A DNA stretch of 5,005 nt from Alphaproteobacteria bacterium (GCA_028816945.1 JAPPQG010000130.1:1-5005); one strand, 5' to 3'; positions 1 to 4,803 are shown, numbered from the stretch's first letter. Notes: generated by a model from the sequence alone, not told the origin. Numbers and translations are program-made.

Positions 1-1
1 A

Positions 2-79
2 AAAGCCGTTCGTAGCCGACAATTTCCCACCGCCGCGCATGTTTATATGCCGAAAACTAAACAAAAAGAGAAAAATTAG
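2..79 (+). CDS. panB: Probable C-terminus of ketopantoate hydroxymethyltransferase (PanB), 5' end outside window
   Basis: An open frame enters from the left edge and ends at TAG (77-79), giving 25 residues. It begins KAVRSRQFPTAAHVYMPK and ends in a Lys-rich tail. The pattern VRxRxFPTxxHVY is what I remember of alphaproteobacterial PanB C-termini, which commonly end with a V-R-x-R-x-F-P-x-x-x-H-x-[FY] segment. PanB makes ketopantoate from 2-oxoisovalerate and methylene-tetrahydrofolate in the cytoplasm, for pantothenate and CoA synthesis. The 31-nt gap to the next gene, with no terminator in it, suggests co-transcription. I also recall panB lying next to this cluster in some alphaproteobacteria. 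Only a short tail is visible, so the call rests on motif memory. The other two forward frames close at 13-15 and 99-101 and gave nothing recognisable. Confidence 0.55.
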   Translation, partial: KAVRSRQFPTAAHVYMPKTKQKEKN

Positions 80-99
80 CCGATTATACGGCAACTTAT

Positions 100-103
100 A
101 GGA
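100..103 (+). promoter_or_regulatory. Ribosome binding site supporting a TTG start
   Basis: AGGA lies 7 nt before the TTG at 111. It decides the start: no ATG or GTG follows before the membrane segment of the encoded protein, so the rare TTG must be used for the protein to keep its N-terminal charged region and anchor. Confidence 0.7.
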
Positions 104-110
104 ATCTGCC

Positions 111-812
111 TTGCCCGATATTTTTGATGAAATTAGCAGTGAGTTGCGCCGTGACCGCGCAAGAGAAGTCTGGAATCGCTATGGCATTTTTGTGATTGGC
201 TTGGCACTTGCCATTATTTTAAGCGTGGCAGGTGTGTCTATCTATCAGGCTTATATCAAAAATAGCAATGAAGCGGCGTCATTGCGGTTTGAAACAATGC
301 AGAGCAAAATTGCCAATGCTGAAGCCGCCCGTGCGATAGAGGCATTAGCGCGCTTTGCTGAGGCAGAAAATAATGGCTATGGCCTATTGGCGGATTTCCA
401 CCGCGCCCGCCATTTGCTAGATTTAGGGCGCAAGGCGGAAGCTGTCGAACTATTTGAGAAACTTGCCAAACAGGCACTTTTGCCGCCCACCTTGCGGGAT
501 TATGCTCGAATAAGCGCGGCTTATGCTTTGCTTGGCACAATATCGGCCGCCCAGCTTGAAGAGCAGCTTGTGGATATGTTGCGGGGGGATAATGCGTTGC
601 GTCATTCGGCGCGTGAAATTGTTGCTTTGGGCTATTATTTAGAAGCCGATTATTTGGCCGCGCATGAGATTTATCGTATTGCTTTGGCTGACCCCGAATT
701 GCCGCAAATGCTTGCAACTCGCTTAAACATTGTCAATAAACAGTTGAAAGCGCAGTTAATTGATAATAAACCACGCCCTGATAATGCAGCTAATAATAAT
801 GAACCCAAATAA
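111..812 (+). CDS. Membrane-anchored tetratricopeptide-like protein, YfgM/ancillary SecYEG subunit family
   Basis: This 233-residue protein starts with a charged cytoplasmic stretch (residues 1-25, including DEISSELRRDRAREVWNRYG). One hydrophobic transmembrane helix follows at about residues 26-45, and then an Ala/Leu-rich helical region of about 165 residues whose pattern fits TPR helices facing the periplasm. The tail is Asn-rich (DNAANNNEPK). Length, N-in topology and position directly before a BamB gene and Der match YfgM (206 residues in E. coli). YfgM is a partner of the SecYEG translocon and the chaperone PpiD that helps secreted proteins fold in the periplasm. Its exact role in this lineage is inferred. 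Translation starts at TTG with AGGA 7 nt upstream. The stop is 61 nt before the lipoprotein start, with no terminator between. I leave the symbol empty because the alphaproteobacterial members are divergent from YfgM. Confidence 0.85.
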   Translation: MPDIFDEISSELRRDRAREVWNRYGIFVIGLALAIILSVAGVSIYQAYIKNSNEAASLRFETMQSKIANAEAARAIEALARFAEAENNGYGLLADFHRARHLLDLGRKAEAVELFEKLAKQALLPPTLRDYARISAAYALLGTISAAQLEEQLVDMLRGDNALRHSAREIVALGYYLEADYLAAHEIYRIALADPELPQMLATRLNIVNKQLKAQLIDNKPRPDNAANNNEPK

Positions 813-845
813 TCAATTATACACACTAATCAAATTATACATAAT
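811..845 (+). repeat. 17/18-nt imperfect tandem duplication after the TPR gene
   Basis: Two adjacent copies, 811-827 (aatcaattatacacact) and 828-845 (aatcaaattatacataat), share AATCA and AATTATACA. The first copy overlaps the last two bases of the stop codon. It is the first of three short repeat systems filling this spacer. Confidence 0.6.
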
Positions 846-880
846 GAAGCATAATGAAGCACGATGAGTCACAATGATAC
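841..880 (+). repeat. 10-nt tandem repeat, four copies, each with an ATG
   Basis: The units are ataatgaagc, ataatgaagc, acgatgagtc and acaatgatac. The first two are identical and the last two decayed. ATG occurs at the same offset in every unit (844, 854, 864, 874), and the last is the likely lipoprotein start. Because the period is not a multiple of three, the ATGs fall in different frames. The frame opened at 844 ends in a TGA overlapping the ATG at 864, and the frame opened at 854 ends in a TGA overlapping the ATG at 874. Confidence 0.75.
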
Positions 881-2265
881 AGGCACATATAGATAAATAT
901 CGACACACATATCGACATACATATAAAAAGCCCCGCCTTATGACATTTATTTTATTGTCAGTGGTTTTATTAGCAGGCGGGCTATTATCGGCTTGTGGCG
1001 GGAATGATGCCGAAGAGGAAGCCAAGAAAAAGGCGGCTCGGGAGCGCATTTCTGTATTGAGTTTTGAACGCCGCCTTGAAATTGACCCACGCATGCGTGA
1101 AGTAGAAGTGCGTTTGCCGCCACCCTATATCAATGATAATTGGGCGCAACCGGGCGGGATGTCGAGCAATGCTTTGCACCATTTAGCGCTTAATGATGAA
1201 GTTAAAAAATTATTTTCTGTATCCTTTGTTGCGGGCAGTGGGCGCAATGCGAAAATCACCGCGCCCCCCATTATTGCCGCCGGTCGTGTTTATGCGCTTG
1301 GCGCAGATATGAAAATTGTCGCCGTAAATGCCAATACAGGCCGCCGCCTTTGGCGAAAAAACATCGCCCCGAAAGGGAGTGAAATTGAAGACGGATTTGG
1401 CGGCGGTATTGCTTATTGGAATGGGCGGATTTTTGCGGCGACTGGATTTGGCGAAGTATTGGCTTTGGATGCTGAAAGCGGCGCGCTGATATGGCGTATC
1501 AAAAGCGTTATTCCTTTTCGCGCCGCGCCAACAGTAGATAAAGGGCGGATATTTGTTATTAGCCATGATAATCAGTTGCAAGTCTATGCGGCAGAGGATG
1601 GTGCAAGGCTTTGGAACCAAATGGCTATTATTGAGCCAGCAAGCATTTTATCCTCGACAAGCCCCGCTGTTTCCGATGATTTAGTGGTGGCTGGTTTTAG
1701 TTCAGGGGAAGTGCTTGCTTTGCGTGCCAATAATGGCACATTGAATTGGGCGGATAGTTTGACCCGTAGCGACCAGCTCACACCTCTTTCCGATTTGAAT
1801 CCCGTTATTGGGCGACCTGTCATTGACCGCGACCGTGTCTTTGCTGTGAGCCATGGCGGGCGTATGGTATCGATTGATTTGCGTTCAGGCGAACGCGTTT
1901 GGATGTCTGAATTTACCTCTATTGAAACGCCTTGGGTGGCGGGCGATTATATTTTCTTTGTGACCATTGATGCGCAGGTAATTTGTGTAAGTCGCAATCA
2001 GGGGCGGGTGCGGTGGATTCGCCAATTACGCCGTTTTAAGGATGAAAAAAAACAAGATGATAGAGTCACTTGGGCGGGGCCTGTATTAGCGGGGGACAAG
2101 CTTATTTTAGCCTCATCACAAGAGGAATTAATGTTTCTTTCACCCTATACGGGCGAAATTATCAATCAATTAGATATAGGCGATACTGTGCATGTTGCGC
2201 CCATTGTTGCCAATAAAACAATCTATATTCTCACCGATAATGGCCGTCTTACTGCTTATCGCTAA
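874..2265 (+). CDS. bamB: BamB-like outer membrane assembly lipoprotein, PQQ-type beta-propeller
   Basis: The protein is 463 residues from the ATG at 874 and has a lipoprotein signal: basic KKPR (18-21), a hydrophobic stretch, lipobox LSAC with the acylated Cys at 41, then Gly at +2, which predicts sorting to the outer membrane. An Ala/Glu/Lys linker (44-57) follows, then a beta-propeller. Seven PQQ-type repeats with the G-x-x-x-W signature are visible at about 150-160, 197-207, 237-247, 282-292, 333-343, 371-381 and 421-430 (the last lacks Trp). LTAYR at the C-terminus probably closes the ring. E. coli BamB (392 residues, eight blades) binds BamA and helps beta-barrel insertion, and the gene order fits. 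An ATG at 940 is a rival start giving 441 residues with Cys 19. I prefer 874 because the shorter form has no Lys or Arg before its hydrophobic core. Neither start has a good Shine-Dalgarno site. Confidence 0.88.
   Translation: MIQAHIDKYRHTYRHTYKKPRLMTFILLSVVLLAGGLLSACGGNDAEEEAKKKAARERISVLSFERRLEIDPRMREVEVRLPPPYINDNWAQPGGMSSNALHHLALNDEVKKLFSVSFVAGSGRNAKITAPPIIAAGRVYALGADMKIVAVNANTGRRLWRKNIAPKGSEIEDGFGGGIAYWNGRIFAATGFGEVLALDAESGALIWRIKSVIPFRAAPTVDKGRIFVISHDNQLQVYAAEDGARLWNQMAIIEPASILSSTSPAVSDDLVVAGFSSGEVLALRANNGTLNWADSLTRSDQLTPLSDLNPVIGRPVIDRDRVFAVSHGGRMVSIDLRSGERVWMSEFTSIETPWVAGDYIFFVTIDAQVICVSRNQGRVRWIRQLRRFKDEKKQDDRVTWAGPVLAGDKLILASSQEELMFLSPYTGEIINQLDIGDTVHVAPIVANKTIYILTDNGRLTAYR
897..924 (+). 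repeat. 12-nt in-frame tandem repeat in the lipoprotein N-terminus
   Basis: The units are 897-908 (atatcgacacac) and 909-920 (atatcgacatac), followed by a 4-nt partial copy. Read from the 874 start it encodes YRHT-YRHT-YK, the N-terminal extension before the hydrophobic signal core. The period is a multiple of three, so the duplication keeps the frame open. Confidence 0.7.
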
Positions 2266-2306
2266 TTTGGCTGCTTATCGCTGATTTGGCGGCGTATCGC
2301 TAAATT
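2252..2306 (+). repeat. 19-nt tandem repeat across the bamB stop codon
   Basis: Copy 1 (2252-2270, ctgcttatcgctaatttgg) contains the last Tyr-Arg codons and the stop TAA. Copy 2 (2271-2289) differs from it by one base, and copy 3 (about 2290-2306, beginning cggcgtatcgct) is decayed. The direction of decay suggests that the gene end was duplicated into the spacer. Confidence 0.7.
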
Positions 2307-2322
2307 CTTGCGCTAAATAACG

Positions 2323-2370
2323 CATTTACATGTGTTTATCTATTACATTTACAGGCGCTTTATCTATTTA
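2323..2370 (+). repeat. About 24-nt imperfect tandem duplication in the bamB-der spacer
   Basis: Copy 1 (2323-2345) and copy 2 (2346-2370) both begin CATTTACA and end in TTTATCTATT(T)A, with a 2-nt length difference in the middle. A further CGCATTTA occurs at 2391-2398. Together with the 19-nt and 15-nt arrays on either side it accounts for most of the 241-nt spacer. Confidence 0.5.
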
Positions 2371-2372
2371 AG

Positions 2373-2381
2373 TGCTATAAT
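2373..2381 (+). promoter_or_regulatory. Extended -10 promoter candidate for der
   Basis: TGCTATAAT is a perfect extended -10 element (TG-n-TATAAT), 125 nt before the der start. No convincing -35 hexamer is found 16-18 nt upstream, which extended -10 promoters can tolerate. It would let der be transcribed apart from bamB, giving a leader of about 120 nt that includes the 15-nt repeat array. Confidence 0.4.
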
Positions 2382-2400
2382 GGCTATCATCGCATTTAGA

Positions 2401-2417
2401 CGCCTGCTAGGCAGGTG
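2401..2417 (+). other. Small hairpin in the proposed der leader
   Basis: CCTGC-TAG-GCAGG is a perfect 5-bp stem with a 3-nt loop (2403-2415), extended by a G-U and a C-G pair to 7 bp. No T-run follows, so it is not a typical intrinsic terminator. It could be a leader structure or chance. Confidence 0.3.
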
Positions 2418-2430
2418 CGGGCGGGTAGAA

Positions 2431-2505
2431 TAGAGCGAGATAAAGTAGAGCAAGATAAAATAGAACAAGATAGAGTAACGCAAGATAAAGTAGGGGCAAG
2501 GGATT
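2431..2505 (+). repeat. 15-nt tandem repeat array, five copies, ending in the der ribosome binding site
   Basis: The units start at 2431, 2446, 2461, 2476 and 2491. The first is tagagcgagataaag and the second tagagcaagataaaa. Copies 1-4 share the core (g/c)AAGATA(a/g)A with a few changes. Copy 5 (taggggcaagggatt) is the most diverged and supplies the purine-rich Shine-Dalgarno stretch of der. Most copies carry TAG or TAA, so the array is not a coding extension on this strand. Confidence 0.85.
2498..2502 (+). promoter_or_regulatory. Ribosome binding site of der, within the last 15-nt repeat copy
   Basis: AAGGG lies 4-5 nt before the ATG at 2507, in the fifth unit of the 15-nt array. The other units have CAAGATA at the same place, so the changes that create the site are specific to the last copy. 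Confidence 0.55.
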
Positions 2506-2506
2506 C

Positions 2507-4003
2507 ATGGCATTTACTTTGGCAATTATTGGGCGACCCAATACGGGCAAATCCACCCTATTTAATCGATTGACAGGGCGCAAATTAGCCCTTGTTGATG
2601 ACCGCCCTGGGGTTACGCGAGACCGCCGTGAAGGGGACGCAAAATTAGGCGATTTACATTTTAAGGTGATTGATACAGCAGGATTGGAAAGGGCAAAAGA
2701 CGGCACATTAGAAGCCCGTATGCATGCACAGACACAAGCCGCTATGCAAACGGCCGATATGATTTTGCTCCTCACCGATGCGCGCGCTGGCATATTGCCA
2801 GAAGATAAGCATTTTGCCGCGCTCATCCGCAAACGCCCGCAAAAAATTATACTTGCAGCAAATAAATATGAAAGCCAAGCCGGCGAAGCAGGCTATTTGG
2901 AAGCCTATGAATTGGGCTTGGGCGAGCCGATTGCCCTATCTGCCGAACACGGACACGGCATGGGCGCGCTTTATGATATTTTACGCGCTGCCATCATGCC
3001 ACCCACACATTCAGCAGAAAATGAAAAAATAGAAACCAATAAAGCCATCGATGAAGTCAATGAAACCGATGAAGCCAATGAAGCAGATGATATGGATAAG
3101 CCCATGCGGGTTGCTATTTTAGGGCGACCAAATACAGGTAAATCGACTTTGATAAATTATTTGCTTGGTGAAGAACGCCTGCTTACAGGACCAGAAGCAG
3201 GCATTACGCGTGATTCGATTCGTGTCTTATGGCAACCGTCTGATGAGTCACATGATATAAATAAAGAGACAAAAAATAATAATAAAGGTGTAAAAAACAA
3301 TAAAAGCGCAAAAAATGCCAAAAATAATGACAAAGTGATTCGATGTATAGAGTTATGGGATACGGCCGGTATGCGCAAAAAAGCCGGGATTAGGGAAAAA
3401 TTGGAGAAATTATCTGTTGCAGATGGGTTACGTGCCGTATGTTTTGCAGAAGTGGTTGTGCTGCTTATAGATGCGACAACACCATTCGATAAACAAGATA
3501 TTCAGCTTGCTGATTTAGTCGAACGCGAGGGCCGCGCATTAGTTATCGCGATAAATAAATGGGATTTGCCGATTGAACGCGAGCATGTGCGCGCCATTAT
3601 GCGTGATAAATTAGAAACAGTTTTATCGCATTTGAAAGGCGTGCCAGTTATAACTTTGTCAGCAAAAACAGGGCAGGGTGTGGCCCAGCTCATGCCCGCA
3701 ATCGCCCAGCAGCAAAGGGTTTGGAGCAGGCGGGTCAGCACGGCACAGCTTAATAAATGGCTTGCTGAAACCGTTGCAGCACACCCGCCGCCAACCGATA
3801 AAGGGCGCGTTGTGCGTCTGCGTTATATCACACAAGCGAAAACGCGCCCGCCTGTCTTTGTTGCCTTTTCTAGTCGCGCGCATGCTGTGCCAACAAACTA
3901 TATTCGCTATCTTACAAATTCTTTGCGAACATATTTTGACCTTCCCGGCGTTCCAATTCGCTTTTTTATTCGCAAAAATAAGAATCCTTATGTAAAAAAA
4001 TAA
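2507..4003 (+). CDS. der: Ribosome-assembly GTPase Der (EngA), tandem G domains plus KH-like domain
   Basis: Der acts in the cytoplasm in late assembly of the 50S ribosomal subunit. The protein has 498 residues (E. coli 490). G domain 1 has G1 GRPNTGKS (9-16), Thr37 in GVTRD, DTAG (56-59), NKYE (119-122) and SAEHG (145-149). An acidic linker (about 168-199) follows and contains an 18-nt tandem repeat. G domain 2 has GRPNTGKS (206-213), Thr234 in GITRD, DTAG (285-288), NKWD (350-353) and SAKTG (385-389). The C-terminal KH-like domain runs from about 405 to 498 and keeps HPPP, KTRPP and a KNPY end. Two points are odd. Domain 1 has Glu instead of Asp in NKxD, and domain 2 has about 31 extra Asn/Lys/Asp-rich residues (245-275) between G2 and G3, since G1 to G3 spans 79 residues here against about 47 in E. 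coli. All other nucleotide-binding motifs are intact, so the protein should be functional. Confidence 0.97.
   Translation: MAFTLAIIGRPNTGKSTLFNRLTGRKLALVDDRPGVTRDRREGDAKLGDLHFKVIDTAGLERAKDGTLEARMHAQTQAAMQTADMILLLTDARAGILPEDKHFAALIRKRPQKIILAANKYESQAGEAGYLEAYELGLGEPIALSAEHGHGMGALYDILRAAIMPPTHSAENEKIETNKAIDEVNETDEANEADDMDKPMRVAILGRPNTGKSTLINYLLGEERLLTGPEAGITRDSIRVLWQPSDESHDINKETKNNNKGVKNNKSAKNAKNNDKVIRCIELWDTAGMRKKAGIREKLEKLSVADGLRAVCFAEVVVLLIDATTPFDKQDIQLADLVEREGRALVIAINKWDLPIEREHVRAIMRDKLETVLSHLKGVPVITLSAKTGQGVAQLMPAIAQQQRVWSRRVSTAQLNKWLAETVAAHPPPTDKGRVVRLRYITQAKTRPPVFVAFSSRAHAVPTNYIRYLTNSLRTYFDLPGVPIRFFIRKNKNPYVKK
3050..3091 (+). repeat. 18-nt in-frame tandem repeat in the Der interdomain linker
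   Basis: Two copies (3050-3067 and 3068-3085), plus a short partial copy, encode DEVNET-DEANEA-DD. They make the linker between the two G domains strongly acidic. The linker is known to vary in length and sequence in Der proteins, so duplication here should be tolerated. Confidence 0.6.
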
Positions 4004-4123
4004 TTATTTTTATGTTGCATTTTTTTGTAATGCTACCTAACAATATAGGCGAATATCGAATCAGTAGCGATTATGTTGTTTTAATACGCCCTAATTCTAT
4101 TTGATTTGTATTCTTAATTATTG

Positions 4124-4140
4124 TTAACGAAAGCCGTTAA
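4124..4140. promoter_or_regulatory. Perfect inverted repeat upstream of the basic repeat gene
   Basis: TTAACG-AAAGC-CGTTAA has two 6-bp arms around a 5-nt centre, ending 32 nt before the ATG at 4173. Its symmetry and place fit either an operator for a dimeric regulator or a hairpin in the mRNA leader. The regulator is unknown. Confidence 0.4.
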
Positions 4141-4161
4141 TTGTGACGGCAGATATTCTTT

Positions 4162-4165
4162 GGAG
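4162..4165 (+). promoter_or_regulatory. Ribosome binding site deciding the start of the basic repeat gene
   Basis: GGAG is placed 7 nt before the ATG at 4173. It favours this start over the in-frame GTG at 4143, which would add ten residues not resembling the rest of the protein and would begin inside the region next to the inverted repeat. Confidence 0.8.
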
Positions 4166-4172
4166 AAAGAAC

Positions 4173-4781
4173 ATGGCAGTAAGACAACCAAAGCGTAAGA
4201 CGGCAGCTAAGAAGCGGCCTGTTAAACGCAAAACAGTCGCAAGGAAGCGACCCGTAAAACGCAAAACGGCAGCTAAGAAGCGTCCCGTGAAGCGTAAAAC
4301 AACAGCGCGCAAGCGGCCTGTGAAACGCAAAACAACCGCTAAAAAGCGGACTGTAAAACGTAAGACAACCGCTCGTAAGCGTCCTGTGAAGCGTAAAACA
4401 ACCGCTAAAAAGCGGACTGTGAAACGTAAGACAACCGCCCGTAAGCGGCCTGTTAAGCGTAAAACAACCGCTAAAAAGCGGACTGTAAAGCGCAAAACAA
4501 CCGCCCGTAAGCGGCCTGTTAAGCGTAAGACAACCGCTAAGAAGCGGACTGTAAAGCGCAAGACAACCGCTCGCAAGCGGCCTGTTAAGCGTAAAACAAC
4601 CGCTAAAAAGCGGACTGTGAAACGTAAAACAACCGCCCGTAAGCGGCCTGTTAAACGCAAGACAACCGCTAAAAAGCGGCCAGTAAGGCGTAAAACAGCA
4701 GCTAAAAAGCGGCCTGTGAAACGTAAAACAACCGCTCGTAAGCGGCCTGTGAAACGCAGAACAACGGCTAGAAGAAGATAA
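4173..4781 (+). CDS. Highly basic 11-residue-repeat protein, histone H1/HC2-like nucleoid protein
   Basis: The protein has 202 residues. After MAVRQP it consists of 17 full copies of an 11-residue unit and a 9-residue last copy (KRRTTARRR). Typical units are KRKTTAKKRTV and KRKTTARKRPV. About 54% of residues are Lys or Arg (109 of 202 by my count). There are no acidic, aromatic or Cys residues, no signal peptide and no hydrophobic segment. Such composition is known from the chlamydial HC2 (HctB) histone-like protein and other bacterial H1-like proteins, which bind and compact DNA. RKRP also recalls the basic core of AT-hooks. I infer cytoplasmic, sequence-nonspecific binding to DNA or possibly RNA; nothing proves it. 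The protein is probably disordered when free. It has its own strong ribosome binding site and terminator, which suggests an independent, well-expressed gene. Confidence 0.8.
   Translation: MAVRQPKRKTAAKKRPVKRKTVARKRPVKRKTAAKKRPVKRKTTARKRPVKRKTTAKKRTVKRKTTARKRPVKRKTTAKKRTVKRKTTARKRPVKRKTTAKKRTVKRKTTARKRPVKRKTTAKKRTVKRKTTARKRPVKRKTTAKKRTVKRKTTARKRPVKRKTTAKKRPVRRKTAAKKRPVKRKTTARKRPVKRRTTARRR
4191..4778 (+). repeat. 33-nt tandem coding repeat with a 66-nt higher-order period
   Basis: Seventeen complete 33-nt units run from 4191 to 4751 and a 27-nt last unit from 4752 to 4778. Units 5-14 (4323-4652) alternate strictly between an AKKRTV type and an ARKRPV type, making five copies of a 66-nt unit. 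The flanking units 1-4 and 15-18 are more varied (TAA or TVA instead of TTA; RRK or KRR). Within each type in units 5-14, the base differences I see are all at silent third positions. Confidence 0.95.
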
Positions 4782-4803
4782 TTCTGTCTTCTGCCCGAAA
4801 CGG

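Larger units (their letters stand above)
4004..4172. other. Intergenic region between der and the basic repeat gene
   Basis: This 169-nt AT-rich spacer has no open frame worth calling. It holds weak hairpin potential just after der (GCATT at 4017-4021 with AATGC at 4029-4033), which is not a convincing terminator. A weak promoter-like pair follows, TTGTTT at 4076-4081 and TATTTG at 4098-4103 with a 16-nt gap. Then comes a perfect inverted repeat at 4124-4140 and a good ribosome binding site at 4162. The promoter of the downstream gene should lie here, but I cannot place it with certainty. Confidence 0.5.

Noticed and set aside
256..717. Minus-strand open frame inside the TPR gene
   Set aside because: It lies opposite a well-supported gene, has no recognisable domain and shows a Pro/His/Gln-rich composition typical of antisense reading.
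817..841. Promoter for bamB from the two TTATAC hexamers
   Set aside because: Each matches the -10 consensus only partly, no -35 lies at the right distance, and both come from the 17/18-nt duplication.
2431..2505. CRISPR-like array
   Set aside because: The 15-nt units are directly adjacent with no spacers, and no cas gene is present.
2407..2832. Minus-strand open frame covering the 15-nt array and the start of der, with a LYLALLYL-like repeat
   Set aside because: The repeated Leu/Tyr stretch is just the 15-nt array read backwards, and the rest is opposite the GTP-binding domain of Der.
3678..3995. Plus-strand open frame within the 3' part of der
   Set aside because: It is a frame-shifted reading of the KH-like domain, which is fully conserved in the main frame.
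3996..4011. Perfect 16-nt AT-only palindrome over the der stop codon
   Set aside because: It contains only A-T pairs, so the hairpin would be weak, and AT-rich gene ends give such palindromes often. I do not call it a terminator.
4017..4068. Possible branched RNA after der (GCATT/AATGC; GCTAC at 4032 with GTAGC at 4064; CCTA/TAGG)
   Set aside because: The stems are only 4-5 bp, partly compete for the same bases and have no T-run or known motif.
4114..4128. CtrA-like box TTAA-n6-TTAAC before the basic repeat gene
   Set aside because: The accepted CtrA site has a 7-nt gap; here it is 6. In AT-rich sequence this near match is expected by chance.
4143..4172. In-frame GTG at 4143 as an earlier start of the basic repeat protein
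   Set aside because: No ribosome site precedes it, the added residues (MTADILWRKN) are unlike the rest, and GGAG is spaced well for the ATG at 4173.
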